From positions 2,542,001-2,606,000 of the forward strand of contig NZ_CP025003.1 in the NCBI RefSeq assembly GCF_002812485.1: a stretch of 64,000 nt of DNA, in the 5' to 3' direction. Each line of letters opens with the position of its first letter. Position 1 is the first letter of the stretch. This DNA comes from Dickeya fangzhongdai (GTDB lineage: Bacteria > Pseudomonadota > Gammaproteobacteria > Enterobacterales > Enterobacteriaceae). Position numbers and translations under genes: made by a program. Under the pieces are notes generated by a model. It did not search any database. It worked only from the letters and a program-made list of their open reading frames with translations, and was not told the DNA's origin. Positions 49,284-58,530 of the stretch are shown piece after piece.

Positions 49284-52200
49284 GACTGGCCTCCTGGTTT
49301 TTTATTTTTCGCCGACGCCGCTTTCAGCGTCTGGTACAGCGGCGCCAGCAATAGCTGTGTCCAGCGGGCGAACTCGCCATTGGCCCACAGTTGGTCGAAA
49401 CTCGGGAAAGCCCGCGCCAGATAGGCGTTAGACGCCGACTCGGCAAACTTGCGGTTGGCGGGATCATGCTCGTCGTAGCACTGGCGCGCCGCCTTGCCCG
49501 CCTCGCCGTCCGGCGGTTGATCCGGCTCTCCGCCCGCCTCCAGCCAGCGAAATCCGGTCTTCACCGCCAGCGGCAGCGGGTAACGCATCCCCTCCCGCCA
49601 GGCCTCCACCAGCGTCTGCCAGTAGGCTTTCGCCTGCTCAGGCTCCAGCGCCGGCAGGTGAACGGTGCCGTTCTTGCTGACCAGCGTGCTGTGCAACGGT
49701 TGTCCGCCAAGGTGCCCGGCCAGATGCGCCACCCAGAACGGCACCAGCTTGTCGAGCCGATAGCTGCGACGCGTGGCATGCAGCAACCCGCCGCTTTCCA
49801 GCACCAGCCGGCACCGGTTGCCCTGCTCGTCGACGCGCAGCTCGTTCAGCCAGTCTTCCAGCGGGATATCGGGTAGCGATAGCGGTTCGTCAGGCGACGA
49901 CTCCGGCCATTTTTCCCGTTCCTGCTCATAACGGGTGAACAGATCCGCCATCGGCTCCGCCAAATCCTGCTCCAGCACCGCGGTAAAGCCGCCCGGCGCC
50001 AGTTCGCCGCGCCGGGCGATGCGCGCCAGTTGTTCCGTCAGCGCCTGTTCACGGGGAATATGCTGGCGCAACGCCGCTTGCTGCACCTGAATCAGCTCAT
50101 GTTGCAGGCGCCAGTTTTCCAGCGCATCAATGGCAAACGGCTCCTGATCCTGACTGGTGGCGTCTTCCTGCTCGAACCAGACGTTAAGGCGCAGACGGAA
50201 GAAACTGCGCACCGGGTCGCGCACAAAATCCGCCAGCTGACGCAGCGTCAGCACGCCATCCTGCAGATACTCGTCCAACGCGGCATCCGCCATCGACACC
50301 TCCTGCGGCAACAGACCGGCGCGCCATTCGCGGGCATAGCTGAACAACGGGCTACCGGCGGTAAAATAATCCGGGCTGAATGGCTGTAACCGGTGTTCCA
50401 CCGTCAGCGCCGACAGCACCGCCTGCCCGTCGGCAGTCTGCCAGCCGTTGCTCAGATGGTCGCGCAACTGCGCCACCAGCACCGAGGGCGGCCGCTCACT
50501 GTTATCGTGGATACTGCGCCCGACCCAACTGATATACAGTTGCTCGCGCGCCGACAACAGCGCCTCCAGAAACAGATAGCGGTCGTCTTCGCGTCGGGAA
50601 CGGTCGCCGGGGCGGTAATCCTGCCCCATCAGGTCGAAATCCAGCGGCACCCGGTTGCGGGGATAATCGCCATCGTTCATGCCCAGCAGGCAGACGTGGC
50701 GAAACGGGATGGCGCGCATCGGCATCAGCGTGGCGAAGGTGACGGCGCCGGCAAAAAAAGGCTGGGTCAGGCTCGACTGCTCAAACAGCCCCAGCCAGTG
50801 CTCCCGCACCACCGACAGCGGCAATGCCTGTTCCAACGCCACCGACTCGCAGGCCTCCAGCCAATTCTGCAACCCTTCATCCAGTTGCAGCAGCATGAAG
50901 CCGTCTTCGCCCTCATCCGCAGCAAAAAACGTGTTCAGCAGCGCGCGTAACCGCTCGCCCCATTGCACCGGCGTCGCGGGCTGACAGAGCTGCTGCCAGC
51001 TGTAATCCAGCCGGTCGAGCAGCAACGCCAGTTGACCGGCCAGCACCGCATCCAGCCCGCCGATTTCATCCAGCGGCTCAATATCCCGCCAGGCGTCGCC
51101 GGCGCCCACCGCGTACCCCAGCAGCATCCGGCGCAGGCCGAAAAACCAGCTGTTCTGTTCCGGCGCATCCGGCAGGTCGAGGCTCTGACGCTGGCGGGCA
51201 TGCAGCCCCCAGCGCACGTTGGCGGCCCGAATCCAGCGTTGCAGCAGCGGCAACTGCTCTTCGGTGATGGCAAAACGCTGGCGCACCGCCGGCACCTCCA
51301 GCAAATCCAGCACATCGCTCACCGCCACGCGCGACTGCGGCAGGTTCAGCAACCGCTCCAGCGCCGCCAGCAGCAGGTTGTTCTGACGCGGTCCGCGGTC
51401 CGCCACGCTGAACGGGATATAGCGCGAGTCCTGCCGGTCGATCAGCCCAAACACCGCCTGAATATGCGGCGCGTAGCCGTTGATGTCCGGCACCATCACA
51501 ATCACATCGCGCGGGCGCAGCGTCGGGTCGGCGGCAAACGCCGCCAGCAGTTGATCGTGCAGCACTTCCACTTCGCGCTGCGCGCTATGCGCGACATGAA
51601 AACGGATCGAACAGTCCTGATGCGGATCGATTGCCGGCCAGCGCGCCCGGCTTTCCGCCAGCGGACGCAAATCCCGAATGTCTTCCTGCAGTTGATTGAG
51701 CAGGCAGCCTTCGCCGTTGCTGTCGAACAGATCAATGCGTGAAATCAACGGCTGCAACAGCGGTTCGTACTGCTCGCGCTGGTCGTATTCATCCAGCAGG
51801 CCGATGTAATCGCGCCCTTGTTTACCCCAGGCCGCCAGCAGCGGGTGGGCATGCTGATGCAATTCTTCCAGCGCGATGACCTCCGGCATACCGGGTTTGC
51901 GTTGCTGGCGGGCGCGTTCGGCGCGCAGCAGATCCTTGTCGGCAATGATGTTGCCCCAATAGTGCTCGCACGGGTTATGCACGCACATGAATATCTGGGT
52001 CCAGCGGCCGATGGCCGCCAGCAGTTCCAGCGCCTGCTGCGGCAGTGATGAAATACCGAATACCATCACCCGGGACGGCAATCCCGCCGGTCGGTCGGCG
52101 TCGCCCCGTCGCTGTACTTCATCCAGAAAACGCCGGTGCAACGCCGCACGGCTGGTGCCGGACAGCGCCTCGCCGGTATCCTGCAACAGCGCCCGCCACA

Positions 52201-52768
52201 GCAGGGGCTGCCAGCGCTGATCGTCCGGCAATGGCTCCACGCCGCGCCGGCTGGTCGCCAGCACATCATGCCCGGCGGCCCACTCCGCCAGCCAGTCGGC
52301 GCGATACACCTGATACTGGTCAAACAGATCGGCCAGCCGCTCAGCCAGTTGGTAGCGCTTGCGCAAGTCGGCGTCCTGCTGCAGAAAGCGCGCCAGCGCG
52401 GCAAATTCAGGCTGGGCGAGCAGACCCGGCAGCAGCCGCAGCAGCCGCCACACCAGCAGGGATTTATCGAACGGCGAAGTTTCCGGCACCTGTTCCTGAC
52501 CCAGCACCGCACGGTAAACCTGCCAGAAAAAGCGCGACGGCAACTGCACATCCAGCGCCGCCGCGACGCCGCATCCGCCGTCGCGGGCATCGCGCGCCAG
52601 CGCCAGTTTCAGCCACTGTCCGATGCCGTTGCTCTGAACCAGAATCAGCTCGTTTTCCAGCCCGGCCAGCGGATTGGCCGCCATCCACGACACCAACACG
52701 TCGCGCAGGGCTTCAGGATGGTTGCTGTGGATCGCCATCAAACCGGGTTGTAGCCTGTTTTTGCTCAT
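49280..52768 (-). CDS. recC: Exodeoxyribonuclease V gamma subunit (RecC)
   Basis: 1162 residues from the ATG at 52768 (MSKNRLQPGLMAIHSNHPEA); the open frame continues upstream to 52834 but lacks a better ribosome site, while AGAGAG precedes this ATG. The inactive-helicase subunit that binds Chi is recognisable from AIHSNHPEALRDVLVSWM, ELILVQSNGIGQWLKLALA, RVMVFGISSLPQQALELL, LGMNDGDYPRNRVPLDFDLM and the nuclease-like C-terminus. First gene of a tightly overlapped recCBD operon, 188 nt downstream of dspF on the same strand but separated from it by a terminator hairpin. Confidence 0.93.
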   Translation of the reverse strand: MSKNRLQPGLMAIHSNHPEALRDVLVSWMAANPLAGLENELILVQSNGIGQWLKLALARDARDGGCGVAAALDVQLPSRFFWQVYRAVLGQEQVPETSPFDKSLLVWRLLRLLPGLLAQPEFAALARFLQQDADLRKRYQLAERLADLFDQYQVYRADWLAEWAAGHDVLATSRRGVEPLPDDQRWQPLLWRALLQDTGEALSGTSRAALHRRFLDEVQRRGDADRPAGLPSRVMVFGISSLPQQALELLAAIGRWTQIFMCVHNPCEHYWGNIIADKDLLRAERARQQRKPGMPEVIALEELHQHAHPLLAAWGKQGRDYIGLLDEYDQREQYEPLLQPLISRIDLFDSNGEGCLLNQLQEDIRDLRPLAESRARWPAIDPHQDCSIRFHVAHSAQREVEVLHDQLLAAFAADPTLRPRDVIVMVPDINGYAPHIQAVFGLIDRQDSRYIPFSVADRGPRQNNLLLAALERLLNLPQSRVAVSDVLDLLEVPAVRQRFAITEEQLPLLQRWIRAANVRWGLHARQRQSLDLPDAPEQNSWFFGLRRMLLGYAVGAGDAWRDIEPLDEIGGLDAVLAGQLALLLDRLDYSWQQLCQPATPVQWGERLRALLNTFFAADEGEDGFMLLQLDEGLQNWLEACESVALEQALPLSVVREHWLGLFEQSSLTQPFFAGAVTFATLMPMRAIPFRHVCLLGMNDGDYPRNRVPLDFDLMGQDYRPGDRSRREDDRYLFLEALLSAREQLYISWVGRSIHDNSERPPSVLVAQLRDHLSNGWQTADGQAVLSALTVEHRLQPFSPDYFTAGSPLFSYAREWRAGLLPQEVSMADAALDEYLQDGVLTLRQLADFVRDPVRSFFRLRLNVWFEQEDATSQDQEPFAIDALENWRLQHELIQVQQAALRQHIPREQALTEQLARIARRGELAPGGFTAVLEQDLAEPMADLFTRYEQEREKWPESSPDEPLSLPDIPLEDWLNELRVDEQGNRCRLVLESGGLLHATRRSYRLDKLVPFWVAHLAGHLGGQPLHSTLVSKNGTVHLPALEPEQAKAYWQTLVEAWREGMRYPLPLAVKTGFRWLEAGGEPDQPPDGEAGKAARQCYDEHDPANRKFAESASNAYLARAFPSFDQLWANGEFARWTQLLLAPLYQTLKAASAKNKKPGGQS

Positions 52769-52867
52769 CGCTCTCTCTGCTCGTTGCCACACCGGTGTAC
52801 CGAATAACGGTACAATCAGTAAATATCTTAGCATTCATGAGATTGGCTGGGGTACTGTGAAGCGAGT

Positions 52868-52904
52868 CAGGGAGAAACCGGTCAGGCTCAGGACGCCTGA
52901 CCGG
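52868..52904 (-). terminator. Terminator of the dspEF operon
   Basis: CCGGTCAGGC (52878-52887) and GCCTGACCGG (52895-52904) make a perfect 10-bp stem; on the minus strand TTTCTCCC follows. It lies between dspF and recC. Confidence 0.75.
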
Positions 52905-52956
52905 CGTGATGTTCCTGATACGGCGGTATCAGGGGCGTGCGTTGTCGGCAGTGAGG

Positions 52957-53394
52957 TCAGGCGGCGTTAGCCTGCGCCAGCGTCTGTTCGATAAAGGTAC
53001 GGGTTTCTTCAACCTGCCGGATATAGCCGTTCAGCAGCGCGCTGAAACCGGCGTCATCCAGCTTGTCGAGCGGATACTGACTGCACAGGCGTAAATTGTC
53101 GTACTCATCCAGCGCCAGCCAGCAACCGCGCATCGCCGCCATCTCGAAATTGAGCAGCAGCATCAGGCGGTAGATAGCCGGTCGGTCTTCGCCTTTCAGG
53201 CTAATCAACTGGCAGTGCAGCAACAGGCTGTCGCTTTGCCCCGGCACCTCAATCACCGCCGCTTCCCGACCGTCCGCGCCGTTCAGTACACAGATGCCGT
53301 TATTCAGCGTCAGACGGGTTTTATTGAACTGGCTGAAATGTTGCAGCAGCCGCGCCGCCAGTTGTTGTGCTGAGGTTTGTCGTGCTGATGTCAT
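52957..53394 (-). CDS. dspF: Type III secretion chaperone DspF
   Basis: 145 residues, CesT/class IA chaperone type, against 139 in Erwinia amylovora DspF. It is small and acidic with the alternating pattern LNNGICVLNGADGREAAVIE then SLLLHCQLISLKGEDRPAIYRL of the family. It binds the N-terminal region of DspE to keep it stable and ready for export. It starts 36 nt after the dspE stop, so it is the second gene of the dspEF operon. Confidence 0.93.
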   Translation of the reverse strand: MTSARQTSAQQLAARLLQHFSQFNKTRLTLNNGICVLNGADGREAAVIEVPGQSDSLLLHCQLISLKGEDRPAIYRLMLLLNFEMAAMRGCWLALDEYDNLRLCSQYPLDKLDDAGFSALLNGYIRQVEETRTFIEQTLAQANAA

Positions 53395-53430
53395 CGCTTT
53401 GCTCCTGTGGTTTTTCGTTCCGTTGCCGTA

Positions 53431-56400
53431 TTACTGTTTCGCCAGCGTGATGCCCTGCTGGTGCATATGATTGACCGCCTGAGAGACTTCCGGGTTGGCT
53501 TTGGCGATCGCCCCTTCCAGACTGAAGCTGCTCGGGCTGTTCTGGTTTTGACCGTAGCTGAAATTGATCTTGCCCAGCAGCTTGGTCATGCTGACGTCAG
53601 CGCTACTGCCGGCACTGACAATCGGCAGCGGGAACGCCAGCCCTTCCTTGTTTTTCACCGTCTGGGTGAAATCGATGGATTTGATGCGCAGATTGTTGCT
53701 GTCGCGGAAAATCGCCGCGATGTCATCCTTGCCCAGCGTATTGTTCTGAATGCCTTTTTCGACTTTGGTTTTCACCTCGTCTTTCAGCTCCAGGCTGACG
53801 CCGGCGGTGGCGTTGGTCAGCGACTGCATCTTCTGCACCACGGCTTTCAGCGCCGGGTTTTCCTCCATGAAGCCGTGAATACGCTCGGCGTTGGTCGGCG
53901 GCAGGTTATCGCTGACCAGCTTACGCAGCGCATGGAAAATACCGTTGCTGTCAAGTTTCGACAGGTTGGCGTAAGTCGTGCTGTAGCTGGCGCTGTCCAG
54001 CGTCGCCCCCTGTTTTTCCGCCGCCTCATGTTGCCGGGTTTTGGACTGCAATCCCTGAATGGCGCCGTACTGCGCATCGCCCGCCGGGGTTTTGGCCTCA
54101 AAATGTTTATTGAGGATCGCCAGTTTTTCTCCGGTGTCCGTCAGGTCTTTCACCCCTTTCAGCACCTGTTGCGTTTCCGGATCGGCGAAGTTTTTCTCCA
54201 GCGATGAAATCAGGCTGTCCATGTCCTTGCCCTGCAGCGGCTGGGCCGGTTTCATCTGCATACTGATGCTGTGGTTGGTTTTGGTATCCACCGTCATCGT
54301 GATGGAGGCGTTGTTCGTTATCGGCGCGGTCCACGAGCCGCTCGGCGTAGGATTGGTGATGCCGGCGAACGCCGTGGCATTGGCACCCACGTTGACCTGG
54401 TTCATAAAGCGGGCCCGGTTATTGGTGGTGGCGTTCTGCTCGGTGAACTCACCGCGCACGGTACTGTGCTCATGACTTGCCGACATCAGGTTCGCCCCGG
54501 CGCCCACCCCGACGGAAAGTCGGCCTGCCGAAGTCGGCACTTTGCCTTTTTGCGCCGCGCTGGGTTTATCCGCCAGATTGACCTCGGCGCGCGCATCGGC
54601 TGTCAGCGCGGCATCCAGATCGAATTTAATCGAGAACCCCTCTTTCACCCGGTGGTCATTGCCCTTGGCGACCAGATCCAGCGGGTTCACCTTGCCCTCT
54701 ATCAGATTGTCGATAAAACCGGGCAGCTCTTTTTCGCTCAGCGTAAACTTCAGGCCGTTTTGCTGTACGGTCCCCACCCCGGCGTTGACGCTGCCGCCAA
54801 AGCGGACATCCAGCGCCAGCGTGTGTTTTTTATCATCAAAATCAAAGCCTTTCTTGGCGTCATTCGGCGACTGACCGGTCGCCACCCCCACTTTGGCGTT
54901 CAGCCCGCCGTTGCGCCCGAAGTTGACGTCAATGCCGTTTTCGCCGCGGCTGAAACTGAGGCTGTAGGCGCGGTCGCCGGTGACGCCGCCGCTGGGGATA
55001 ATCGGGAACGCGGTGGCGTTGAGCATCACTTTGGCTTTGGCCGGCACATAGGCCGTGCTGGCCCCGGCGTTATAGTTACGGTTCACCGCCAGACTTTCAC
55101 CGTTATCCAGCGACAGAATGGTGTCCTTCAGCTTGCTCGCCAGCCCCGCTTTATCGCTCGCTTCCAGCGTGGTACGGGCAGTCAGGTTCACCGCGCTCTT
55201 GTCATTGCCAAACGCCTGGGTAAAGGTTTTCACCGCATCGTAATCGGCTTCCAGCGCGCCAAAACGGGTAAAGCCCATATCGGTGATCTTTTTCACCTCG
55301 TTGCCGCCGTACTGCTGGTCGCGCAGCTCGCCGAGCGCCGCCTGAATCGGTTTCAGGTCAGCCGCGGTCGGCTGTTTGCCGGACAACGTTTCCAGCTTGT
55401 CGACGACGCGGTGCAGATCGCTCGCGGTCATCACATCCAGCGCCAGACGGGACTTGGTCAGCGCCATCGCATCCCCCAGATCGCGGCGCGGCCCGGTCGC
55501 CACCTTGTCGCTTTGGTAACTCATGTCGACTTTCTTATCCACAAAGGCGTTCAGCAATTCCCCCACCTTGCTGTCTTTGGACAAAGGCGCCGCGTTCATC
55601 ACCGTCGACAATGCCACGCTCAGGTCCTTGCCGGAACGCTTGTCGTTCATGGATTGCACGACCGCTTTGAAGGCCGACGGCTTGAATTTTTCGTTCACCT
55701 CGCCGCTGTTTTTTAGCACGCCCTGATGTTTACCCAGCAGGGTCGCGGACTTGGCGGCGCTCATTTCCAGATCGTTCTGGAACGATTTCAGCTCCGCCAT
55801 CAGCGGCTTGCCCGCCTCGCCCAGATCGAGTTTCTCCATTCGGCTTTGCAGGTCATCGCGTTTGGGGCTCCAGGTATGGGATGACACCGCCTGTTCCAGC
55901 TTTTTGAACATATTCGCCTGCGCGTCATAGACCGATGACAACCCGTCGCGCCCCTTTATCTGATGCTGGGCGGCGTCAATCGGCTTTCTCGCCATCTCTT
56001 TGGCGGTTTCTTTGACATAAGCGCCCAGGAAGTCGCCAAAATTGCTGTTGAGCTTATGGTTTTCCATACCGGATCGCCCCAGAACCTGCGCCTCCACTTT
56101 CCCGGTGAGATTCGTCAACGGAATGCGGGCCGCGTGGGTGCCGCCAGCCAGACGGTCATAGGTGGTTTCAGCCGCACGCGGCTGACTGCCGGCGGTGTGC
56201 GCCTCTGGCACCGTGGTTTTCCAGCCGCCCTGAGTCAGTTGGTGCTGCTGATGACCATCTTCGGAGATCGCCGGTTCATGATTTTTGGTGGTGGACAGGT
56301 GTTCGGCTTTGACATTGTCAGGCAACGTCACCGGTTGCCACTGGGCATTGGCGCGCGCTTCGGCGTTACCCTGTAACGCCTGTTTATCCAGTTTGAATAA

Positions 56401-58308
56401 CTGGCCGTCCTTATTCAGGGCAAACAGATTCTGATCCTTATCCAGCGCCAGATCCTTCACCTCGCCGCTCAAACCGGCGGTCGGCAGTGGCTGCGGCGGT
56501 ACCGCCGCGCGCTGCAGGCCGGGTTTGTTGAGGTGCAACTGCAACTCACCCTGATCATTGGCGGTGACAAATTTATTGCCGTCCACCACCGCCAGTGCAG
56601 TGGCACCACTTTTTTTCTCTAACCCCGGCAGCGGGTCGCCCGCCGATGGCGAATTGCGCCCCTGTGTCACGGCAAACACGTTGTTATCGCCGTGGGTAAC
56701 GCTGTCCGCCTTCTGGTTGATGGACAGCTTCTTCACCTGCCCGTCATCCAGCACATACGCCTGATTATCCAAACCGCGTTTTAACTGGCTGGCACCGACG
56801 TCGGTTTTGGTCCAGTTCTGGGTGGTGCCGTCAAGGTAGTGGACTTTGCCTTCATGCAACGCCATGGTGCCGAGCCGCCCCATGTCCATCACATCGTGGG
56901 GCTGCGGCCGCGCCGGATTCAACCCGGTCTTGTTATCCACCACCAGCGCGTCGCTCAGGTTCCAGCCGGGTTTGAATCCTTCGGTTTCCCCCGGTTTACT
57001 ACCGTCAGCCAGCGGTGCCAGATGCTTCTGACCGGCTGCGTCGTTGACCAGCGCATGCATCGTGCCGTGCTCGCCGGCCACAAATCCCTGCACCTTGTGG
57101 TTATCGCCAAACGCCGCTTCCAGCGCCGGGCTATGGTACGGTTCCAGTTTGACGGTGTTGCCGCCATCCTGCGGCAGTTTGCCGGCGAAAACCTTACCTT
57201 CGTCATCGGCGACAAACAGCCGATTGCCTTCCAGCCCAACCGCTTTGGCGTTCACCTGCTCGCTGCCGCGCGCCAGCGCCACCTGACCGTCCAGTTTCAG
57301 GTCGAGCGTTTTGTGGTCCGCGGCGGGCGCATCCGCTTTCGGCAGCAGATGAATCTGCGTGGTGCTGTTGTCTTTTTCCGTCAGCACCGCCACATTGCCC
57401 TGCGCATTGGCTGAGAACGACTTGATTTTGTCGGCAAACGGCGCTGAATCGTGCCCCGCCGACAGGTTAGCCAGCGTCTTGTCATCTTTGACGGCATACA
57501 GCTTGCCATCCGCCTGCCCGGCAAGCTGGCCGTGCGGCGTATCGCTTTTCTTCTCCCACACCTGATCGGCGTTCAGGCTGTAAAGCGCCTTGTCATGTAT
57601 TTGCAGTTTTTCATTGCCGTGCGCCGGATCGGTATGCACCCCGGTCAACTGCGCCTGCGCGGCCTGACCGGGCTGCGGCAGGTTGATGGTGTTGACGCCG
57701 CTGTGATTGACGACAGACGCGCGCACGTGGGTGTCATCCATCCCCAGCGTGTAGCTGGCCTTATTCTTACCCGACAGCGCCTCGCCGGCTTTGCCGGCCT
57801 GCGTCGGCGTGCTGGTGTGCAGCGCCACAAAGCTGTCGCCGGATTGTTGCAGGCTGAACAGACGGCCGCTTTTGTCCATCAGCAGATGCTGGCTGCCGTC
57901 CTCCGCGGCCTGATGCGCCACAAACGGCTGGCTGTTTTTGCCTATTGTCTGCGACAGCAGCGTTTTCAGGTGATCGGACACCCCATCGCCCAACGTAAGC
58001 TGGCCCTTTTTATCCAGCGACACCAGGTCTTTCGCCGAGGCGGGCGACAGCGCGCGGTCGATAGCCGGCTGCATGTCCTTCAGATTGGGAGAGCGGCCAA
58101 TCTGCGCGCCTTCGTTTTTTGGCAACGACGGTTGCTGACTGACCTGCGCCATACCGGCATGCATGCCTTCCCGCTGCAATGATGCCGAGGCGGACTGCCC
58201 AGGTACCGACGCGCTGCCTTGCGTCAAAGCATGGCTTGCGTTAGCGGCGGCGGGCTGTGTGTCCGTCACCGACTGCTGACGCTGAATATGATTGATATTG
58301 CCCAACAT
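53431..58308 (-). CDS. dspE: Type III effector DspE (AvrE family)
   Basis: 1625 residues, shorter than E. amylovora DspE (1838) but of the size seen in soft-rot bacteria. The Ser/Gln/Ala-rich N-terminus (MLGNINHIQRQQSVTDTQPA) is a type III secretion signal and chaperone-binding region. A WD/propeller-like half (about 200-800, repeated DGKLYAVKDDKTLANL-like units) leads to a helical and beta-rich C-terminal half. AvrE-family proteins form water-permeable channels in plant membranes and promote watersoaking and cell death. The longer open frame to 58437 is rejected because the hrp box lies inside it and AGAAGG precedes the 58308 ATG. The minus-strand hrp box at 58351-58378 indicates HrpL control. 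Confidence 0.95.
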   Translation of the reverse strand: MLGNINHIQRQQSVTDTQPAAANASHALTQGSASVPGQSASASLQREGMHAGMAQVSQQPSLPKNEGAQIGRSPNLKDMQPAIDRALSPASAKDLVSLDKKGQLTLGDGVSDHLKTLLSQTIGKNSQPFVAHQAAEDGSQHLLMDKSGRLFSLQQSGDSFVALHTSTPTQAGKAGEALSGKNKASYTLGMDDTHVRASVVNHSGVNTINLPQPGQAAQAQLTGVHTDPAHGNEKLQIHDKALYSLNADQVWEKKSDTPHGQLAGQADGKLYAVKDDKTLANLSAGHDSAPFADKIKSFSANAQGNVAVLTEKDNSTTQIHLLPKADAPAADHKTLDLKLDGQVALARGSEQVNAKAVGLEGNRLFVADDEGKVFAGKLPQDGGNTVKLEPYHSPALEAAFGDNHKVQGFVAGEHGTMHALVNDAAGQKHLAPLADGSKPGETEGFKPGWNLSDALVVDNKTGLNPARPQPHDVMDMGRLGTMALHEGKVHYLDGTTQNWTKTDVGASQLKRGLDNQAYVLDDGQVKKLSINQKADSVTHGDNNVFAVTQGRNSPSAGDPLPGLEKKSGATALAVVDGNKFVTANDQGELQLHLNKPGLQRAAVPPQPLPTAGLSGEVKDLALDKDQNLFALNKDGQLFKLDKQALQGNAEARANAQWQPVTLPDNVKAEHLSTTKNHEPAISEDGHQQHQLTQGGWKTTVPEAHTAGSQPRAAETTYDRLAGGTHAARIPLTNLTGKVEAQVLGRSGMENHKLNSNFGDFLGAYVKETAKEMARKPIDAAQHQIKGRDGLSSVYDAQANMFKKLEQAVSSHTWSPKRDDLQSRMEKLDLGEAGKPLMAELKSFQNDLEMSAAKSATLLGKHQGVLKNSGEVNEKFKPSAFKAVVQSMNDKRSGKDLSVALSTVMNAAPLSKDSKVGELLNAFVDKKVDMSYQSDKVATGPRRDLGDAMALTKSRLALDVMTASDLHRVVDKLETLSGKQPTAADLKPIQAALGELRDQQYGGNEVKKITDMGFTRFGALEADYDAVKTFTQAFGNDKSAVNLTARTTLEASDKAGLASKLKDTILSLDNGESLAVNRNYNAGASTAYVPAKAKVMLNATAFPIIPSGGVTGDRAYSLSFSRGENGIDVNFGRNGGLNAKVGVATGQSPNDAKKGFDFDDKKHTLALDVRFGGSVNAGVGTVQQNGLKFTLSEKELPGFIDNLIEGKVNPLDLVAKGNDHRVKEGFSIKFDLDAALTADARAEVNLADKPSAAQKGKVPTSAGRLSVGVGAGANLMSASHEHSTVRGEFTEQNATTNNRARFMNQVNVGANATAFAGITNPTPSGSWTAPITNNASITMTVDTKTNHSISMQMKPAQPLQGKDMDSLISSLEKNFADPETQQVLKGVKDLTDTGEKLAILNKHFEAKTPAGDAQYGAIQGLQSKTRQHEAAEKQGATLDSASYSTTYANLSKLDSNGIFHALRKLVSDNLPPTNAERIHGFMEENPALKAVVQKMQSLTNATAGVSLELKDEVKTKVEKGIQNNTLGKDDIAAIFRDSNNLRIKSIDFTQTVKNKEGLAFPLPIVSAGSSADVSMTKLLGKINFSYGQNQNSPSSFSLEGAIAKANPEVSQAVNHMHQQGITLAKQ

Positions 58309-58350
58309 TGGCCTTCTCCCGTGTGCTGGATAAATAGGGGTGATGACTGC

Positions 58351-58378
58351 TGAGTGGTATGCCGCCGCCGTCGGTTCC
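58351..58378 (-). promoter_or_regulatory. hrp box of the dspEF operon
   Basis: Minus strand GGAACC (58378-58373), 15 nt, CCACTCA (58357-58351): a full match to the HrpL promoter consensus GGAACC-N15/16-CCACNNA, 43 nt upstream of the dspE ATG. Confidence 0.93.
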
Positions 58379-58421
58379 CGTCCGTCGCGGAATTTCTTTC
58401 CGGCGTCGTCGCTAACGGCGC

Positions 58422-58449
58422 GGAACCGCCGCCGCACTTTTCTTACTCA
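58422..58449 (+). promoter_or_regulatory. Possible hrp box of the short harpin gene
   Basis: Plus strand GGAACC (58422-58427), 15 nt, TTACTCA (58443-58449). The -35 half is perfect; the -10 half has two mismatches to CCACNNA. It is 81 nt before the ATG and divergent from the dspE box. Confidence 0.6.
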
Positions 58450-58530
58450 GCAAACAGCGGGCATTTGCCGTGCTGACACACGCACGTTTTCCATAACGGG
58501 CGTCCACATCCTGATGAAAAGAGGCGAACT

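Noticed and set aside
58309..58437. 43-residue N-terminal extension of DspE
   Set aside because: The extension covers the hrp box, so it cannot be in the HrpL-driven transcript as coding sequence; it also lacks the secretion-signal composition.
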